Origin: Streptomyces sp. cf386
Lineage (GTDB): Bacteria > Actinomycetota > Actinomycetes > Streptomycetales > Streptomycetaceae
Assembly (NCBI RefSeq): GCF_900103585.1
Contig: NZ_FNHV01000013.1
Location: 186,001-250,000, forward strand
Direction: 5' to 3'
Length of the DNA: 64,000 nucleotides
Part shown: positions 37,414 through 45,291 of the stretch, piece after piece
How the letters are laid out: every line of letters starts with the position of its first letter
Numbering within the stretch: the stretch's first letter is position 1
The notes under the pieces: model-generated
Told to the model about the DNA's origin: nothing
Seen by the model: only the letters and a program-made list of their open reading frames with translations
Databases searched by the model: none
Translations under genes and position numbers: made by a program

Positions 37414-38166
37414 TCAGGGAGCGGCGTCGAGATCCACTTCGAGGTCCTCGGTCTCGGTCCAGAAGCTGTCGTCCGCGTCCCGGAGCCGAGCGGCGGCGTG
37501 TTTCATGTGGCGGCGCGCGGCGGCGTGTGCGGCTCGGGCGTCGCCGGCTTCGATGGCGTCGAGGATGGCGTGGTGTTCTTCCCGGACCGCTTCGATGAAG
37601 TCGTTCCGGCGTGCCTCGTTCGCGCGGGTGATGCGGATACCGCTGCGCAGCACGTCACCCAGGTACCGCACCGTTGAGACCATGACCGTGTTTCCGGTCG
37701 ACTCGGCGATGGACCGGTGGAAGGCGAGGTCCTCGTCCACGCCGTCGCCGCCGGCCGCGACCGCCGAGTCGATCGCGTCCAGAGCCTGACGCATCCGCGC
37801 GATGTCGCGGGGCGTGGCCCGGGTGGCTGCGAGATAGGCCGCCTCGCCCTCCATGGCGCGGCGTACCTCCACGATCTGCAGCACCTTTGCCTTGGTGTCG
37901 GCGGCCTCGGCCTCGAGGTCGAGCGGGCGCGTACGCCGGGGCAGGACGAACACGCCGATACCTTGGCGCGGTTCGATCAGGCCCGCGTTGCGGAGCCTGG
38001 AGAGGGCCTCGCGCACCACCGTGCGACTGACACCCAGTTGCTTGACCAGCTCCACCTCGGTCGGCAGCCGGTCGCCCTCGGCCAGTCGCCCCGACTCGAT
38101 CTCCTCCGAGAGCGTCGAGGCGACCTGATCCGCAAGCCGGACGGGACCGGGCACCTTGGAAAACAT
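37414..38166 (-). CDS. GntR/FadR-family transcriptional regulator of the acid-sugar operon
   Basis: A 250-residue regulator. The N-terminal winged helix has SEEIESGRLAEGDRLPTEVE and GVSRTVVREALSRLRNAGLI, the GntR signature. The C-terminal FCD domain (about 95-235) binds a carboxylic acid effector through a metal, with DLAFHRSIAESTGN and a later EHHAILDAIEAGD carrying the His/Asp ligands. Likely effectors are threonate or erythronate or a pathway intermediate. It is the last gene of the operon, 10 nt after the D-erythronate dehydrogenase gene. A perfect palindrome immediately upstream suggests that it also controls its own level. ATG at 38166; the ribosome-binding site is weak (TGAAG). Confidence 0.87.
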   Translation of the reverse strand: MFSKVPGPVRLADQVASTLSEEIESGRLAEGDRLPTEVELVKQLGVSRTVVREALSRLRNAGLIEPRQGIGVFVLPRRTRPLDLEAEAADTKAKVLQIVEVRRAMEGEAAYLAATRATPRDIARMRQALDAIDSAVAAGGDGVDEDLAFHRSIAESTGNTVMVSTVRYLGDVLRSGIRITRANEARRNDFIEAVREEHHAILDAIEAGDARAAHAAARRHMKHAAARLRDADDSFWTETEDLEVDLDAAP

Positions 38167-38174
38167 GGTCTTCA

Positions 38175-38184
38175 GTCTATAGAC
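38175..38184. promoter_or_regulatory. Palindrome GTCTATAGAC in front of the GntR gene
   Basis: A perfect 10-bp palindrome 9 nt upstream of the regulator's ATG, containing the TAG stop codon of the preceding gene. GT...AC half-sites suit FadR-type GntR proteins, so autoregulation is plausible. Confidence 0.45.
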
Positions 38185-39223
38185 CCGTGTCCGGCTGTCC
38201 TGCTGCGAGCGGCGGCCCGGCCAGGACCGCCGCTGGGTGGTCGGCGAGGTAGTCCCGTACCACCGATTCGAAGCTCGGGTCGGACTCCAGCCCGAGTGCG
38301 GCGGCGCGTGTGTTGTCGAAGACGGAGGGCCACGAGCCCACGATGGCTTCGATGTCACGGTCGGGCGTGATCGTCACCAGATCGGCCACGGCGTCGCCCG
38401 CCACCTGGCGCAGCGTGGCCAGCATCTCGGCGACCGAGACCGTGAGTGCCGGCAGATTGACCGGCAGCCTGCCGTCGAGCCGTCCCCGCCCCGTGCCGCG
38501 TTCGACTTCCGCGATGCGCAGGATCGCCTCGACCGTGCGTCGTGGCGAGGCCAGGGCCACCCGTAGGTCGGGGCGTACGGGGCAGATCGCCGGGAGGCCC
38601 GCGAGCGGCTCGCGGATGATGCCGGACAGGAAGCCGGAGGCGGCCGCGTTCGGCTTGCCGGGTCGCACCGAGACGGTCATCAGACGGGCGACGCGTCCGT
38701 CGACGAAACCCCGGCGGGTGTAGTCCGCGACCAACTGCTCGCAGACGAGTTTCTGGATCCCGTAGCTCGATCGTGGCGTGGGCAGGGTCGACTCGCTGAC
38801 CACGGACGGGAGGGGCAGCGCCGGGTCGGAACCGTAGACCGCCACGCTGCTGGAGAACACCACGCGCGGCGTCGGTCCACCGGCGGCCGACTGTGCCCGG
38901 GCGGCTTCGAGGAGGGCGCGGGTGGTGTCCAGGTTGGCGCTCATGCCGAGGTCGAAGTCGGCCTCGCACTCGGCCGAGACGGCGGCGGCGAGGTGGATCA
39001 GCACGTCCACCGGCTCCGCGAACACCTCGTCGAGGCGGTCGATCAGGTCGCCCTGCACGATCTCCACGAGCGGGTCGGACGCCGTCTGCGACTCGGCCGG
39101 GACGAACCGGTCGGCGAGCACCAGGCGGTCGATCGGCGCACCACGGAACGTCCGCGTCGCGAGCAGCGTGCCGGTGAGCTGTCGTCCCAGGAAGCCGAAG
39201 CCACCCGTGATGACGATCCTCAT
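38177..39223 (-). CDS. denD: D-erythronate dehydrogenase (NAD-dependent epimerase family)
   Basis: A 348-residue short-chain-type dehydrogenase of the extended (epimerase) class. NAD-binding GGFGFLG at residues 8-14; catalytic triad residues in FSSSVAVYG and YGIQK (Tyr-x-x-x-Lys); SVRPGKPNAAASGFLSGIIR is typical of the DenD subgroup. It should oxidise D-erythronate to 2-oxo-tetronate, which the isomerase encoded upstream turns into the kinase substrate. ATG at 39223 overlaps the isomerase stop (ATGA). The assignment rests on family resemblance plus a full pathway context. Confidence 0.85.
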   Translation of the reverse strand: MRIVITGGFGFLGRQLTGTLLATRTFRGAPIDRLVLADRFVPAESQTASDPLVEIVQGDLIDRLDEVFAEPVDVLIHLAAAVSAECEADFDLGMSANLDTTRALLEAARAQSAAGGPTPRVVFSSSVAVYGSDPALPLPSVVSESTLPTPRSSYGIQKLVCEQLVADYTRRGFVDGRVARLMTVSVRPGKPNAAASGFLSGIIREPLAGLPAICPVRPDLRVALASPRRTVEAILRIAEVERGTGRGRLDGRLPVNLPALTVSVAEMLATLRQVAGDAVADLVTITPDRDIEAIVGSWPSVFDNTRAAALGLESDPSFESVVRDYLADHPAAVLAGPPLAAGQPDTGL

Positions 39224-40023
39224 GCGTTGTCTCCTCGGTAGTCGTCCAGCCAGCCGAGACCCTCGCTCGTGCCGGCGCGGGGGTTGTACTCGCAGCCGAT
39301 CCACCCGTCGAATCCCAGGTCGTCGACGACGCCGAACAGGTGGCCCACGCTGAGCTCGCCGCGGTCGGGCTCGTGGCGGTCGGGTACGCCCGCGATCTGC
39401 AGATGACCGACCCGGCCGGTCGGCAGGTCGCGCCGCAGGGTCGTGGTCAGGTCGCCCTCGACGATCTGGCAGTGGTAGAGGTCCAGCTGCACCTTGAGAT
39501 TCGGGGCTCCCACGTCCCGCACCACCGTGTGGGCCTGCGCCTGCCGGGACAGGAAGTAGCCCGGCATATCGCGGCCGTTGATCGGCTCGACCAGAATGTC
39601 GACGCCCACCGCGACGGCTCGCTCGGCGGCCCAGGCGAGGTTGGCCAGGTAGGTGTCACGGTGCTCGGCCAGTTCCTTCGGCGTCACGTCCGGCCGTACG
39701 AGCCCGGCCATCACATGCACCCGCGGGCAGTCCAGCGCGGCGGCGTACTCCAGTGCCCGGGCGATCCCGGAGCGCGTCTCCGCCTCGCGGCCGGGCAGCG
39801 CAGCCGTCCCGCGTTCTCCGGACTCCCACGCCCCGGGAGGCGCGTTGAAGAGCACCTGCCCGAGGCCGTGGTCGTCGAGTCGTTGGCGCAGTTTGGTGGC
39901 GTCGTAGGCGTAGGGGAAGAGGTACTCGACGGCGGTGAAGCCGTCGGCCGAGGCCGCGGCGAAGCGGTCGAGGAAGTCGTGCTCGGTGTACATCATGGAC
40001 AGGTTCGCTGCGAACCTCGGCAT
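39220..40023 (-). CDS. otnI: 2-oxo-tetronate isomerase (hydroxypyruvate isomerase family)
   Basis: A 267-residue TIM-barrel isomerase of the hydroxypyruvate isomerase-like family. Starts MPRFAANLSMMYTEHDFLDR. Active-site acidic residues are in ILVEPINGRDMPGYF (Glu) and GWIGCEYNPR (Glu), with metal-site residues in VQLDLYHCQIVEGD. It should interconvert 2-oxo- and 3-oxo-tetronate so that the erythronate branch feeds the kinase. ATG at 40023 with GGAG 6 nt upstream; 33 nt after the transporter stop. Confidence 0.87.
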   Translation of the reverse strand: MPRFAANLSMMYTEHDFLDRFAAASADGFTAVEYLFPYAYDATKLRQRLDDHGLGQVLFNAPPGAWESGERGTAALPGREAETRSGIARALEYAAALDCPRVHVMAGLVRPDVTPKELAEHRDTYLANLAWAAERAVAVGVDILVEPINGRDMPGYFLSRQAQAHTVVRDVGAPNLKVQLDLYHCQIVEGDLTTTLRRDLPTGRVGHLQIAGVPDRHEPDRGELSVGHLFGVVDDLGFDGWIGCEYNPRAGTSEGLGWLDDYRGDNA

Positions 40024-40056
40024 GCTGGCTCCTGGGTGGGGACCGGGAGGGCCCGG

Positions 40057-41364
40057 TCAGCGGTTGACGACCTGCTTGTTGGTGGTGAGCACCGCGGCGG
40101 CGCCCACGACGAGGCTGAGCGCCAGGACGTACATCGGCAGCGATGTCGAGCCGGTGGCGTCCTTCAGTGCGCCGATCATGTAGGGACTGACGAAGCCGGC
40201 GAGGTTGCCCACCGAGTTGATCGCGGCGAGACCGACCGCGGCGGCGGTGCCGCCGAGGAACGCGGTGGGCAGTGACCAGAACAGCGGCGCGCAGGTCAGC
40301 ACCCCGGCCGCGGCGAAGGACAGCGCGGCCAGGGACAGCACGGTGGACCCGGCCCAGCCGGCCGCCAGCGAGAAGCCGACGGCGCCCATGAGACTGGGCA
40401 CGACCAGGTGCCAGCGTCGCTCGCGGCGCTTGTCCGCCGAACGTCCGAACAGGTTCATCGTGACGAGCGCAGCCAGGAACGGCACGGCGCTGAGCACGCC
40501 GATCGCGAGGTTGCCCTCGATTCCGGTGGACTCGATGAACGTGGGCATCCAGAAGGTCAGGGCGTACTGGCCCATCACGAAGCAGAAGTAGATGAGGCAC
40601 ATCAGCCACACCTTGGGCTCACGGAAGGCGTCCCAGACCCGGCCGTGCACGGTCTGGTGCGCGGCGTCCTCGGCGATCGCCCGCTCGACAACGGCCTTCT
40701 CCTCGTCGGTGAGCCACTTCGCGGCGCGCACACTGTTGTCCAGGTAGAACAGGGTGGCCACACCGATGAGGACGGCGGGGATCGCCTCCAGCAGGAACAT
40801 CCACTGCCAGCCCTGCCAGCCGCTCACACCCTGGAACCGGTCCATGATCCAGCCGGAGAGCGGATTGCCGAAGATGCCGGCCACCGGGATCGCCGACATG
40901 AAGAGTGCGATCACCCGGGCACGACGGTGGGACGGGAACCAGTAGGTGCAGTACAGGATCACCCCCGGGTAGAACCCCGCCTCCGCGGCGCCGAGGAGGA
41001 AGCGGAGGACGTAGAAGGTCACCTCGTTGCTGACGAACACGAACGACGCCGAGACCAGGCCCCAGCTGATCATGATCCGGGCGATCCAGGTGCGGGCCCC
41101 GATGCGCTGCAGCATCAGGTTCGAGGGGACCTCGAAGAGGAAGTAGCCGATGAAGAACAGGCCGGCGCCGAGGCCGTACGCCGCCTCGCTGAACCCGAGG
41201 TCGTCGGACATCTGCAGCTTCGCGAAGCCGACGTTGACCCGGTCCAGGTAGGACACGACGTAGCAGAGGACGAGGAAGGGGACGATACGTCTGACGACCT
41301 TGCGGAAGACGGCGTTCTCACGGGCGACGTCGGGGATTTCGGACGCCGATATGGGCATCGACAT
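40057..41364 (-). CDS. MFS transporter, anion:cation symporter family (acid-sugar uptake)
   Basis: A 435-residue MFS protein with 12 membrane segments. The first helix ends VVSYLDRVNVGFAKLQM and the next segments contain GYFLFEVPSNLMLQRIGARTWIAR in pieces, characteristic of the ACS family that carries glucarate, galactonate, tartrate and phthalate. In this operon it should import threonate and/or erythronate with protons. ATG at 41364 with AAAGGA 7 nt upstream; an ATG two codons later is possible. It is flanked by the decarboxylase and isomerase genes. Confidence 0.88.
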   Translation of the reverse strand: MSMPISASEIPDVARENAVFRKVVRRIVPFLVLCYVVSYLDRVNVGFAKLQMSDDLGFSEAAYGLGAGLFFIGYFLFEVPSNLMLQRIGARTWIARIMISWGLVSASFVFVSNEVTFYVLRFLLGAAEAGFYPGVILYCTYWFPSHRRARVIALFMSAIPVAGIFGNPLSGWIMDRFQGVSGWQGWQWMFLLEAIPAVLIGVATLFYLDNSVRAAKWLTDEEKAVVERAIAEDAAHQTVHGRVWDAFREPKVWLMCLIYFCFVMGQYALTFWMPTFIESTGIEGNLAIGVLSAVPFLAALVTMNLFGRSADKRRERRWHLVVPSLMGAVGFSLAAGWAGSTVLSLAALSFAAAGVLTCAPLFWSLPTAFLGGTAAAVGLAAINSVGNLAGFVSPYMIGALKDATGSTSLPMYVLALSLVVGAAAVLTTNKQVVNR

Positions 41365-41414
41365 GGCGATCCTTTGTGCGGCTCAGGGGAATTCTCTGAC
41401 AGGCGGGGAGCGGG

Positions 41415-42116
41415 TCACCACGCGGCGTTGAACGTGGACCTCAGTTCGTCGAGCGCGTGATGGGGGAGCGGCTCGGGGCGACGGTCGGTCAGGAGCCAGA
41501 GACGTGCCGTCTCCTCGAGTTCTTCGAGGACGGCGAGGGCGGTGGCCGCGTCCGGGCCCCAGACGACGGGGCCCAGCCGGTCGAGCAGTACGGCTCTGAT
41601 GGGCGTACGGTTCGCCGCGCGGTCGGCGATCTTGGCGGTCACCAGGTCGGCCACGCGCGGGTCGCCGGGCCGGTGGTAGGGGATGAGCGGGACGTGGCCG
41701 ACCTTCATCACGTAGTACGGCGTGATGGGCGGCAGCACGTCGTCGTCGCTCCACACGCCGGCCAGGCTGAGCCCGACCAGGTGCGTGGAGTGGGTGTGGA
41801 CGACGAACCGGGCGGTGGGGTCGGCGGCACAGATACGTCGGTGGAGCGTCAGGGTCTTGCTGGCGCGGTCACCGGCGATCTGCTCCCCACGGGAGTCGAC
41901 CAGCGCGAGGCGGCCGGGTTCGAGGAACCCCAGGGCGGCGTCGGTGGGAGTGATCAGATGGCTGTCGCCGACCTTGGCGCTGATGTTGCCGGCGCTGGCA
42001 TGGACGTAGCCCCGGGCGAACAGGCTCGTGCCCACGCGGACGATCTCGTTGCGCGCCGCGTCGACGGCCACGTCGTGTACTGCCTCTGCCTCCGTGGCGT
42101 CCCGGTGCTGGGTCAT
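41415..42116 (-). CDS. otnC: 3-oxo-tetronate 4-phosphate decarboxylase (class II aldolase family)
   Basis: A 233-residue class II aldolase/adducin-family enzyme. The phosphate-binding region is ASAGNISAK, and the metal-binding HTHSTHLVGL contains the paired histidines. A third ligand region is near PLIPYHRPGD. Its role in the pathway is to decarboxylate 3-oxo-tetronate 4-phosphate to dihydroxyacetone phosphate, which enters central metabolism. ATG at 42116 overlaps the kinase stop (ATGA). Length is standard for the family. Confidence 0.88.
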   Translation of the reverse strand: MTQHRDATEAEAVHDVAVDAARNEIVRVGTSLFARGYVHASAGNISAKVGDSHLITPTDAALGFLEPGRLALVDSRGEQIAGDRASKTLTLHRRICAADPTARFVVHTHSTHLVGLSLAGVWSDDDVLPPITPYYVMKVGHVPLIPYHRPGDPRVADLVTAKIADRAANRTPIRAVLLDRLGPVVWGPDAATALAVLEELEETARLWLLTDRRPEPLPHHALDELRSTFNAAW

Positions 42117-43411
42117 CCGGCCTCCTCGTCCAGGAGGGCGAACGAGGACGTGAAGAAGTCGGGGCCGCCGAAGTTGCCGGACTTGAGCGTGATGTGAAGC
42201 GTCTCTCCGCCGGGAAGGGCCGCCGCGCACCATGGCACACCGGGATCGATCTGCGGCCCGATCCGGAGCCCGGTGATACCGAGCGCCTGGACGACCGCAC
42301 CCGAGGTCTCACCGCCAGCTACGACCAGTCGGCGGACACCCCGTTCCACGAGTCCCTGTGCGACGCGGGCCAGCGTCCGCTCCACGAGCTCACCGGCTTC
42401 GGCGGCTCCGAGCCGGCCCTGGACGGTGCGAACGGTGTCGGCCGACTCGGTGGAGTAGACGAGGACCGGCCCGTCGTCCAGGTGCGACTCGGCGAAGGAC
42501 AGGGCCTGCCCGACCACGTCCTCACCGGCCGCCACGCGCAACGGATCCACGCTGAACGCGGGTTGGGCACTGCGCAGGTACTGAAGGACCTGACGGTTGG
42601 TGGCCACGGAGACCGATCCCGAGACGATGGCCCGGTGGCCGCCTGGCGGCGGCAACTGCGCGGCGGCGGGGGAGGGCTTGAACCCCCAGTTCGCGGGCAG
42701 ACCGATGGCCAGCCCCGAGCCGGCGGTCACCAGGGGCAGCCCCTTGACCGCCGCGCCCAGGCGCACGAGGTCGTCGTTGGAGAAGGCGTCGGCGACGGCG
42801 ATCCCGACGCCGTCTTCGCGCAGGGCGTCGATGCGGGCCTTGATCGCCTCGGGCCCGCCGGCGACGACCGTGTGATCGACGAGGCCGACTGCTCGCGTGG
42901 TCTGCGCGCCGAGGACGGAGACCAGGTTGGAGTCGGTCATCGGGGTGAGCGGGTGGTGGCGCATGCCGCTGTCGCTGAGCAGCACGTCGCCGACGAAGAG
43001 GTGGCCCTTGAAGACCGTGCGCCCGTTGTCGGGGAACGCGGGCGTCGCGATCGTGAAGTCGGTGCCCAGAGCGTCCATCAGCGCCTCGGTCACCGGCCCG
43101 ATGTTGCCGGCCGGTGTCGAATCGAAGGTGGAGCAGTACTTGAAGTAGATCTGCTCGACGCCCATGGAGCGCAACCAGGCGAGGGCCCGGAGGGACGCTT
43201 CGACGGCGTCGGCGGCCGGGACGGTCCGCGACTTGAGGGCGATGACCACCGCGTCCGCGTCCACCGCCTGTTCGGAGTCGGCCGACTGCTCGGAGTCGAC
43301 CGACGGCACGTCGATCAGCTGGACCACGCGCATGCCCGCGCGTACGAGGTTGTTGGCGAGGTCGGTGGCGCCGGTGAAGTCGTCGGCGATGCACCCGAGA
43401 CGGATTCCCAT
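42113..43411 (-). CDS. otnK: 3-oxo-tetronate 4-kinase (DUF1537/four-carbon acid sugar kinase)
   Basis: A 432-residue kinase of the DUF1537 family. The N-terminal domain binds the acid sugar (IADDFTGATDLANNLVRAGM); KYCSTFDSTPAGNIGPV is a family hallmark. The C-terminal nucleotide-binding domain ends in VVAGGETSGAVVQALG, then LPGGETLHITLKSGNFGGPD. It should phosphorylate 3-oxo-tetronate at C4. An insertion-like acidic stretch, VDSEQSADSEQAVDADAV near residues 38-55, is repeated at DNA level. ATG at 43411, 1 nt after the preceding stop. Confidence 0.9.
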   Translation of the reverse strand: MGIRLGCIADDFTGATDLANNLVRAGMRVVQLIDVPSVDSEQSADSEQAVDADAVVIALKSRTVPAADAVEASLRALAWLRSMGVEQIYFKYCSTFDSTPAGNIGPVTEALMDALGTDFTIATPAFPDNGRTVFKGHLFVGDVLLSDSGMRHHPLTPMTDSNLVSVLGAQTTRAVGLVDHTVVAGGPEAIKARIDALREDGVGIAVADAFSNDDLVRLGAAVKGLPLVTAGSGLAIGLPANWGFKPSPAAAQLPPPGGHRAIVSGSVSVATNRQVLQYLRSAQPAFSVDPLRVAAGEDVVGQALSFAESHLDDGPVLVYSTESADTVRTVQGRLGAAEAGELVERTLARVAQGLVERGVRRLVVAGGETSGAVVQALGITGLRIGPQIDPGVPWCAAALPGGETLHITLKSGNFGGPDFFTSSFALLDEEAG

Positions 43412-43412
43412 G

Positions 43413-44330
43413 TCAGGCCTCCGCCGGCTTGGGCAGATCGACGCCAGGGAAGATCTTGATGACCGCGCTGTCGTCCTCGGCCCCCAGCCCGGACGCCGAT
43501 GCCTGGAGGAACATCTGGTGGGCGGTGGCGGCGAGAGGGAGCGGGAACCGTTCCGGCCTGGCGGAGTCCAGCACGAGTCCCAGGTCCTTGACGAAGATGT
43601 CGACGGCGGAAAGGGGTGTGTAGTCACCGGCGATCACGTGTGCCATGCGGTTCTCGAACATCCATGAGTTGCCGGCACTGTGCGTGATGACCTCGTAGAG
43701 CGCCTCGGCGGGAACGCCGGCCTTGATGCCGAGGGCCATCGCCTCGGCGGCGGCGGCGATGTGCACGCCCGCGAGCAGCTGGTTCACGATCTTGACCTTG
43801 GAGCCGATTCCGGCGCGGTCTCCCAAGCGGTAGACGGTGCTGCTCATGGCCTCCAGTACCGGGTCGGCCACGGCGTACGCCGCCTCAGAGCCCGACGTCA
43901 TCATGGTGAGCTCACCGGCCGCCGCGCGAACGGCGCCGCCGGAGAGGGGGGCGTCCAGGTAGAGCACACCCTTCTCGGCCAGGCGTCCCTCAAGGTCGGC
44001 GGACCAGTTCGGGTCGACCGTGGAGCACATCACGAAGACAGCGCCCGGGCGGAGTCGCTCGGCCGCCCCATCCGCGCCGAACAGCACGGACTCGACCTGC
44101 GCCGCATTGACCACCACGCTGACCAGGACATCGACCGCGGCTGCCAGCTCCCCGCAGGAGGCGAACGCCGTGCCGCCGCCGTGCGCGAAGTCTGCGGCCA
44201 CATCCGTTCGCAGGTCGTGGACCCCGACGTCGTAGCCCGCGGTGCGCAGGCTGTGGGCCATCCCGAGGCCCATGGCCCCCAGTCCGACCACGCCTACGCG
44301 CGGCCGTTCGGGCTTGTTCTGGTCGTCCAT
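43413..44330 (-). CDS. ltnD: L-threonate dehydrogenase (3-hydroxyisobutyrate dehydrogenase family)
   Basis: A 305-residue beta-hydroxyacid dehydrogenase. NAD-binding GLGAMGLGMAHSL near residue 13; substrate-binding LDAPLSGGAVRAAAGELT; catalytic Lys in IGSKVKIVNQLLAGVHIAAAAEAM. In OtnK/OtnC operons this family oxidises L-threonate to its oxo acid, so it is the entry enzyme for the threonate branch. It is the first gene of the operon. ATG at 44330 is preferred (GAGG 6 nt upstream) over ATG at 44336, which sits too close to that site. Confidence 0.85.
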   Translation of the reverse strand: MDDQNKPERPRVGVVGLGAMGLGMAHSLRTAGYDVGVHDLRTDVAADFAHGGGTAFASCGELAAAVDVLVSVVVNAAQVESVLFGADGAAERLRPGAVFVMCSTVDPNWSADLEGRLAEKGVLYLDAPLSGGAVRAAAGELTMMTSGSEAAYAVADPVLEAMSSTVYRLGDRAGIGSKVKIVNQLLAGVHIAAAAEAMALGIKAGVPAEALYEVITHSAGNSWMFENRMAHVIAGDYTPLSAVDIFVKDLGLVLDSARPERFPLPLAATAHQMFLQASASGLGAEDDSAVIKIFPGVDLPKPAEA

Positions 44331-44382
44331 GCCCATCCTCGTCTGTGTTGTCCCGAGCGTCGGCTCAACTCTCTCGGAGAGA

Positions 44383-44403
44383 TCAGGTCATATGATGACC
44401 TGA
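44383..44403. promoter_or_regulatory. Long inverted repeat upstream of the acid-sugar operon, candidate GntR operator
   Basis: Nine-bp perfect arms, TCAGGTCAT (44383-44391) and ATGACCTGA (44395-44403), around a 3-bp centre, 53 bp before the first start codon. It suits a dimeric regulator; the operon's own FadR-type protein is the obvious candidate, though its sequence differs from the palindrome by that gene. Confidence 0.6.
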
Positions 44404-44421
44404 GGACGCGGATTGGCGTAC

Positions 44422-44437
44422 TGTGATGTGCGTCACA
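44422..44437. promoter_or_regulatory. Perfect Crp-type site TGTGA-N6-TCACA
   Basis: TGTGA (44422-44426), six bases, TCACA (44433-44437) match the Crp consensus exactly and are palindromic in both halves. The site lies 18 bp upstream of the candidate GntR operator, so the operon may be under dual nutritional control. Streptomyces have a Crp homologue with this type of target. Confidence 0.55.
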
Positions 44438-44462
44438 TTGTCGAGACTTCGGTCGCATCGCC

Positions 44463-44486
44463 GGCCCAGGGCGTGAGCCCGGGGCC
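44463..44486 (-). terminator. Candidate terminator of the VOC-family gene
   Basis: Ten-bp stem with one mismatch, GGCCCAGGGC (44463-44472) and GCCCGGGGCC (44477-44486), with loop GTGA, about 45 nt past the VOC gene stop. It would protect the acid-sugar promoter from read-through. Confidence 0.5.
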
Positions 44487-44530
44487 AGGACGACGGGAGA
44501 TGTGTTCGTCGAGGCCGGATGGGCCGTCGG

Positions 44531-44959
44531 CTAGGGGCGCACGTAGGGCCGCGTCATGATCTCCATGTTGTGGCCGTCCGGATCGTTGAAGTACGCGCCG
44601 CGACCGCCGAACAGGCGGTTGATCTGCTCGGGTTCGGTGTGTCCGGGGTCGGCGTAGTAGGTGACCGCGACCGCTTCGAGACGGCCGATCATGTGGTCGA
44701 ACTGCTCGTCAGGCACCAGAAAGGCATAGTGCTGCGACTGGATCGGCTCGTCGCGCTTCTCGTAGTAGTCGAGTGTCACGCCGTTGCCGAGGTCGACGGG
44801 TAGGAACGGCCCGAAGGGAGCGCCGACCTTCAAGCCCAGGATCACGGCCATGAACTCGGCCGACAGTTGACGGTCCCTGGCGTAGACGACGGTGTGGTTC
44901 AACTGGACGGAAGTCGTCGGCAGTTCGGATTCATACGGGTGCTGCTGTTGGTTCGGCAT
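44531..44959 (-). CDS. VOC-family (glyoxalase/bleomycin-resistance-like) protein
   Basis: A 142-residue single-domain protein of the vicinal oxygen chelate fold. It has the paired beta-alpha-beta-beta-beta modules: LNHTVVYARDRQLSAEFMAV with the first metal His, then HYAFLVPDEQFDHMIGRL and GRGAYFNDPDGHNMEIMTRP with the classic C-terminal YFxDPDGxxxE motif. Function is not specific: a dioxygenase, lyase or sequestering resistance protein is possible. Its position beside the NRPS operon, divergent across 381 bp, makes a self-protection role worth considering. ATG at 44959 with GGAG 8-9 nt upstream. Confidence 0.85.
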   Translation of the reverse strand: MPNQQQHPYESELPTTSVQLNHTVVYARDRQLSAEFMAVILGLKVGAPFGPFLPVDLGNGVTLDYYEKRDEPIQSQHYAFLVPDEQFDHMIGRLEAVAVTYYADPGHTEPEQINRLFGGRGAYFNDPDGHNMEIMTRPYVRP

Positions 44960-45145
44960 GTGTGGTGTGTCTCCGGGTCTTGGGATCCGCTGGGATGGGC
45001 GCCCGCATGCGGGTGCCATTCGGAAGGACTCGGAGGGGGGCGGGGCTCTTGCCCGCCGCGCGCTCACGCCGAGACCGGGAACCTCACTCGTGAATGGCCC
45101 ATGGCCGACCCGGCAGTCACCCGGACGACTTTACGCGATCGGGTG

Positions 45146-45190
45146 CTGTCAGCGGTGCGTCAGTCCGGCGTCAGTTGCCCTCGGGAGAAT
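45146..45190 (+). promoter_or_regulatory. SARP-type direct repeats and -10 box upstream of the NRPS/PKS operon
   Basis: Three heptamers, CTGTCAG (45146-45152), GCGTCAG (45157-45163) and GCGTCAG (45168-45174), recur at exactly 11 bp with 4-bp spacers. Ten bp after the last comes GAGAAT (45185-45190), a -10-like box. Heptamers spaced one helical turn apart just upstream of the -10 is the known layout of Streptomyces antibiotic regulatory protein (SARP) sites. A GAATGCATTC palindrome follows at 45206-45215. The rest of the gap (44960-45340) holds the small frame at 45229. Confidence 0.6.
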
Positions 45191-45228
45191 CCGGGATGTC
45201 CTGACGAATGCATTCATCTGGAGGCGAT

Positions 45229-45291
45229 ATGACCAACGCGGTCACCATCACCGGCGAAGGGCAGTCTGCGGCATTCCATTCCGGTTCTTGA
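45229..45291 (+). CDS. Possible 20-residue leader peptide of the NRPS/PKS operon
   Basis: ATG at 45229 has GGAGG 4 nt upstream, one of the best ribosome-binding sites in the region. The frame encodes MTNAVTITGEGQSAAFHSGS and ends TGA at 45291, 50 nt before the first biosynthetic gene. It lies about 30 nt after the predicted transcript start. It may be a leader peptide or the relic of a longer gene; no family is recognised. Confidence 0.4.
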   Translation: MTNAVTITGEGQSAAFHSGS

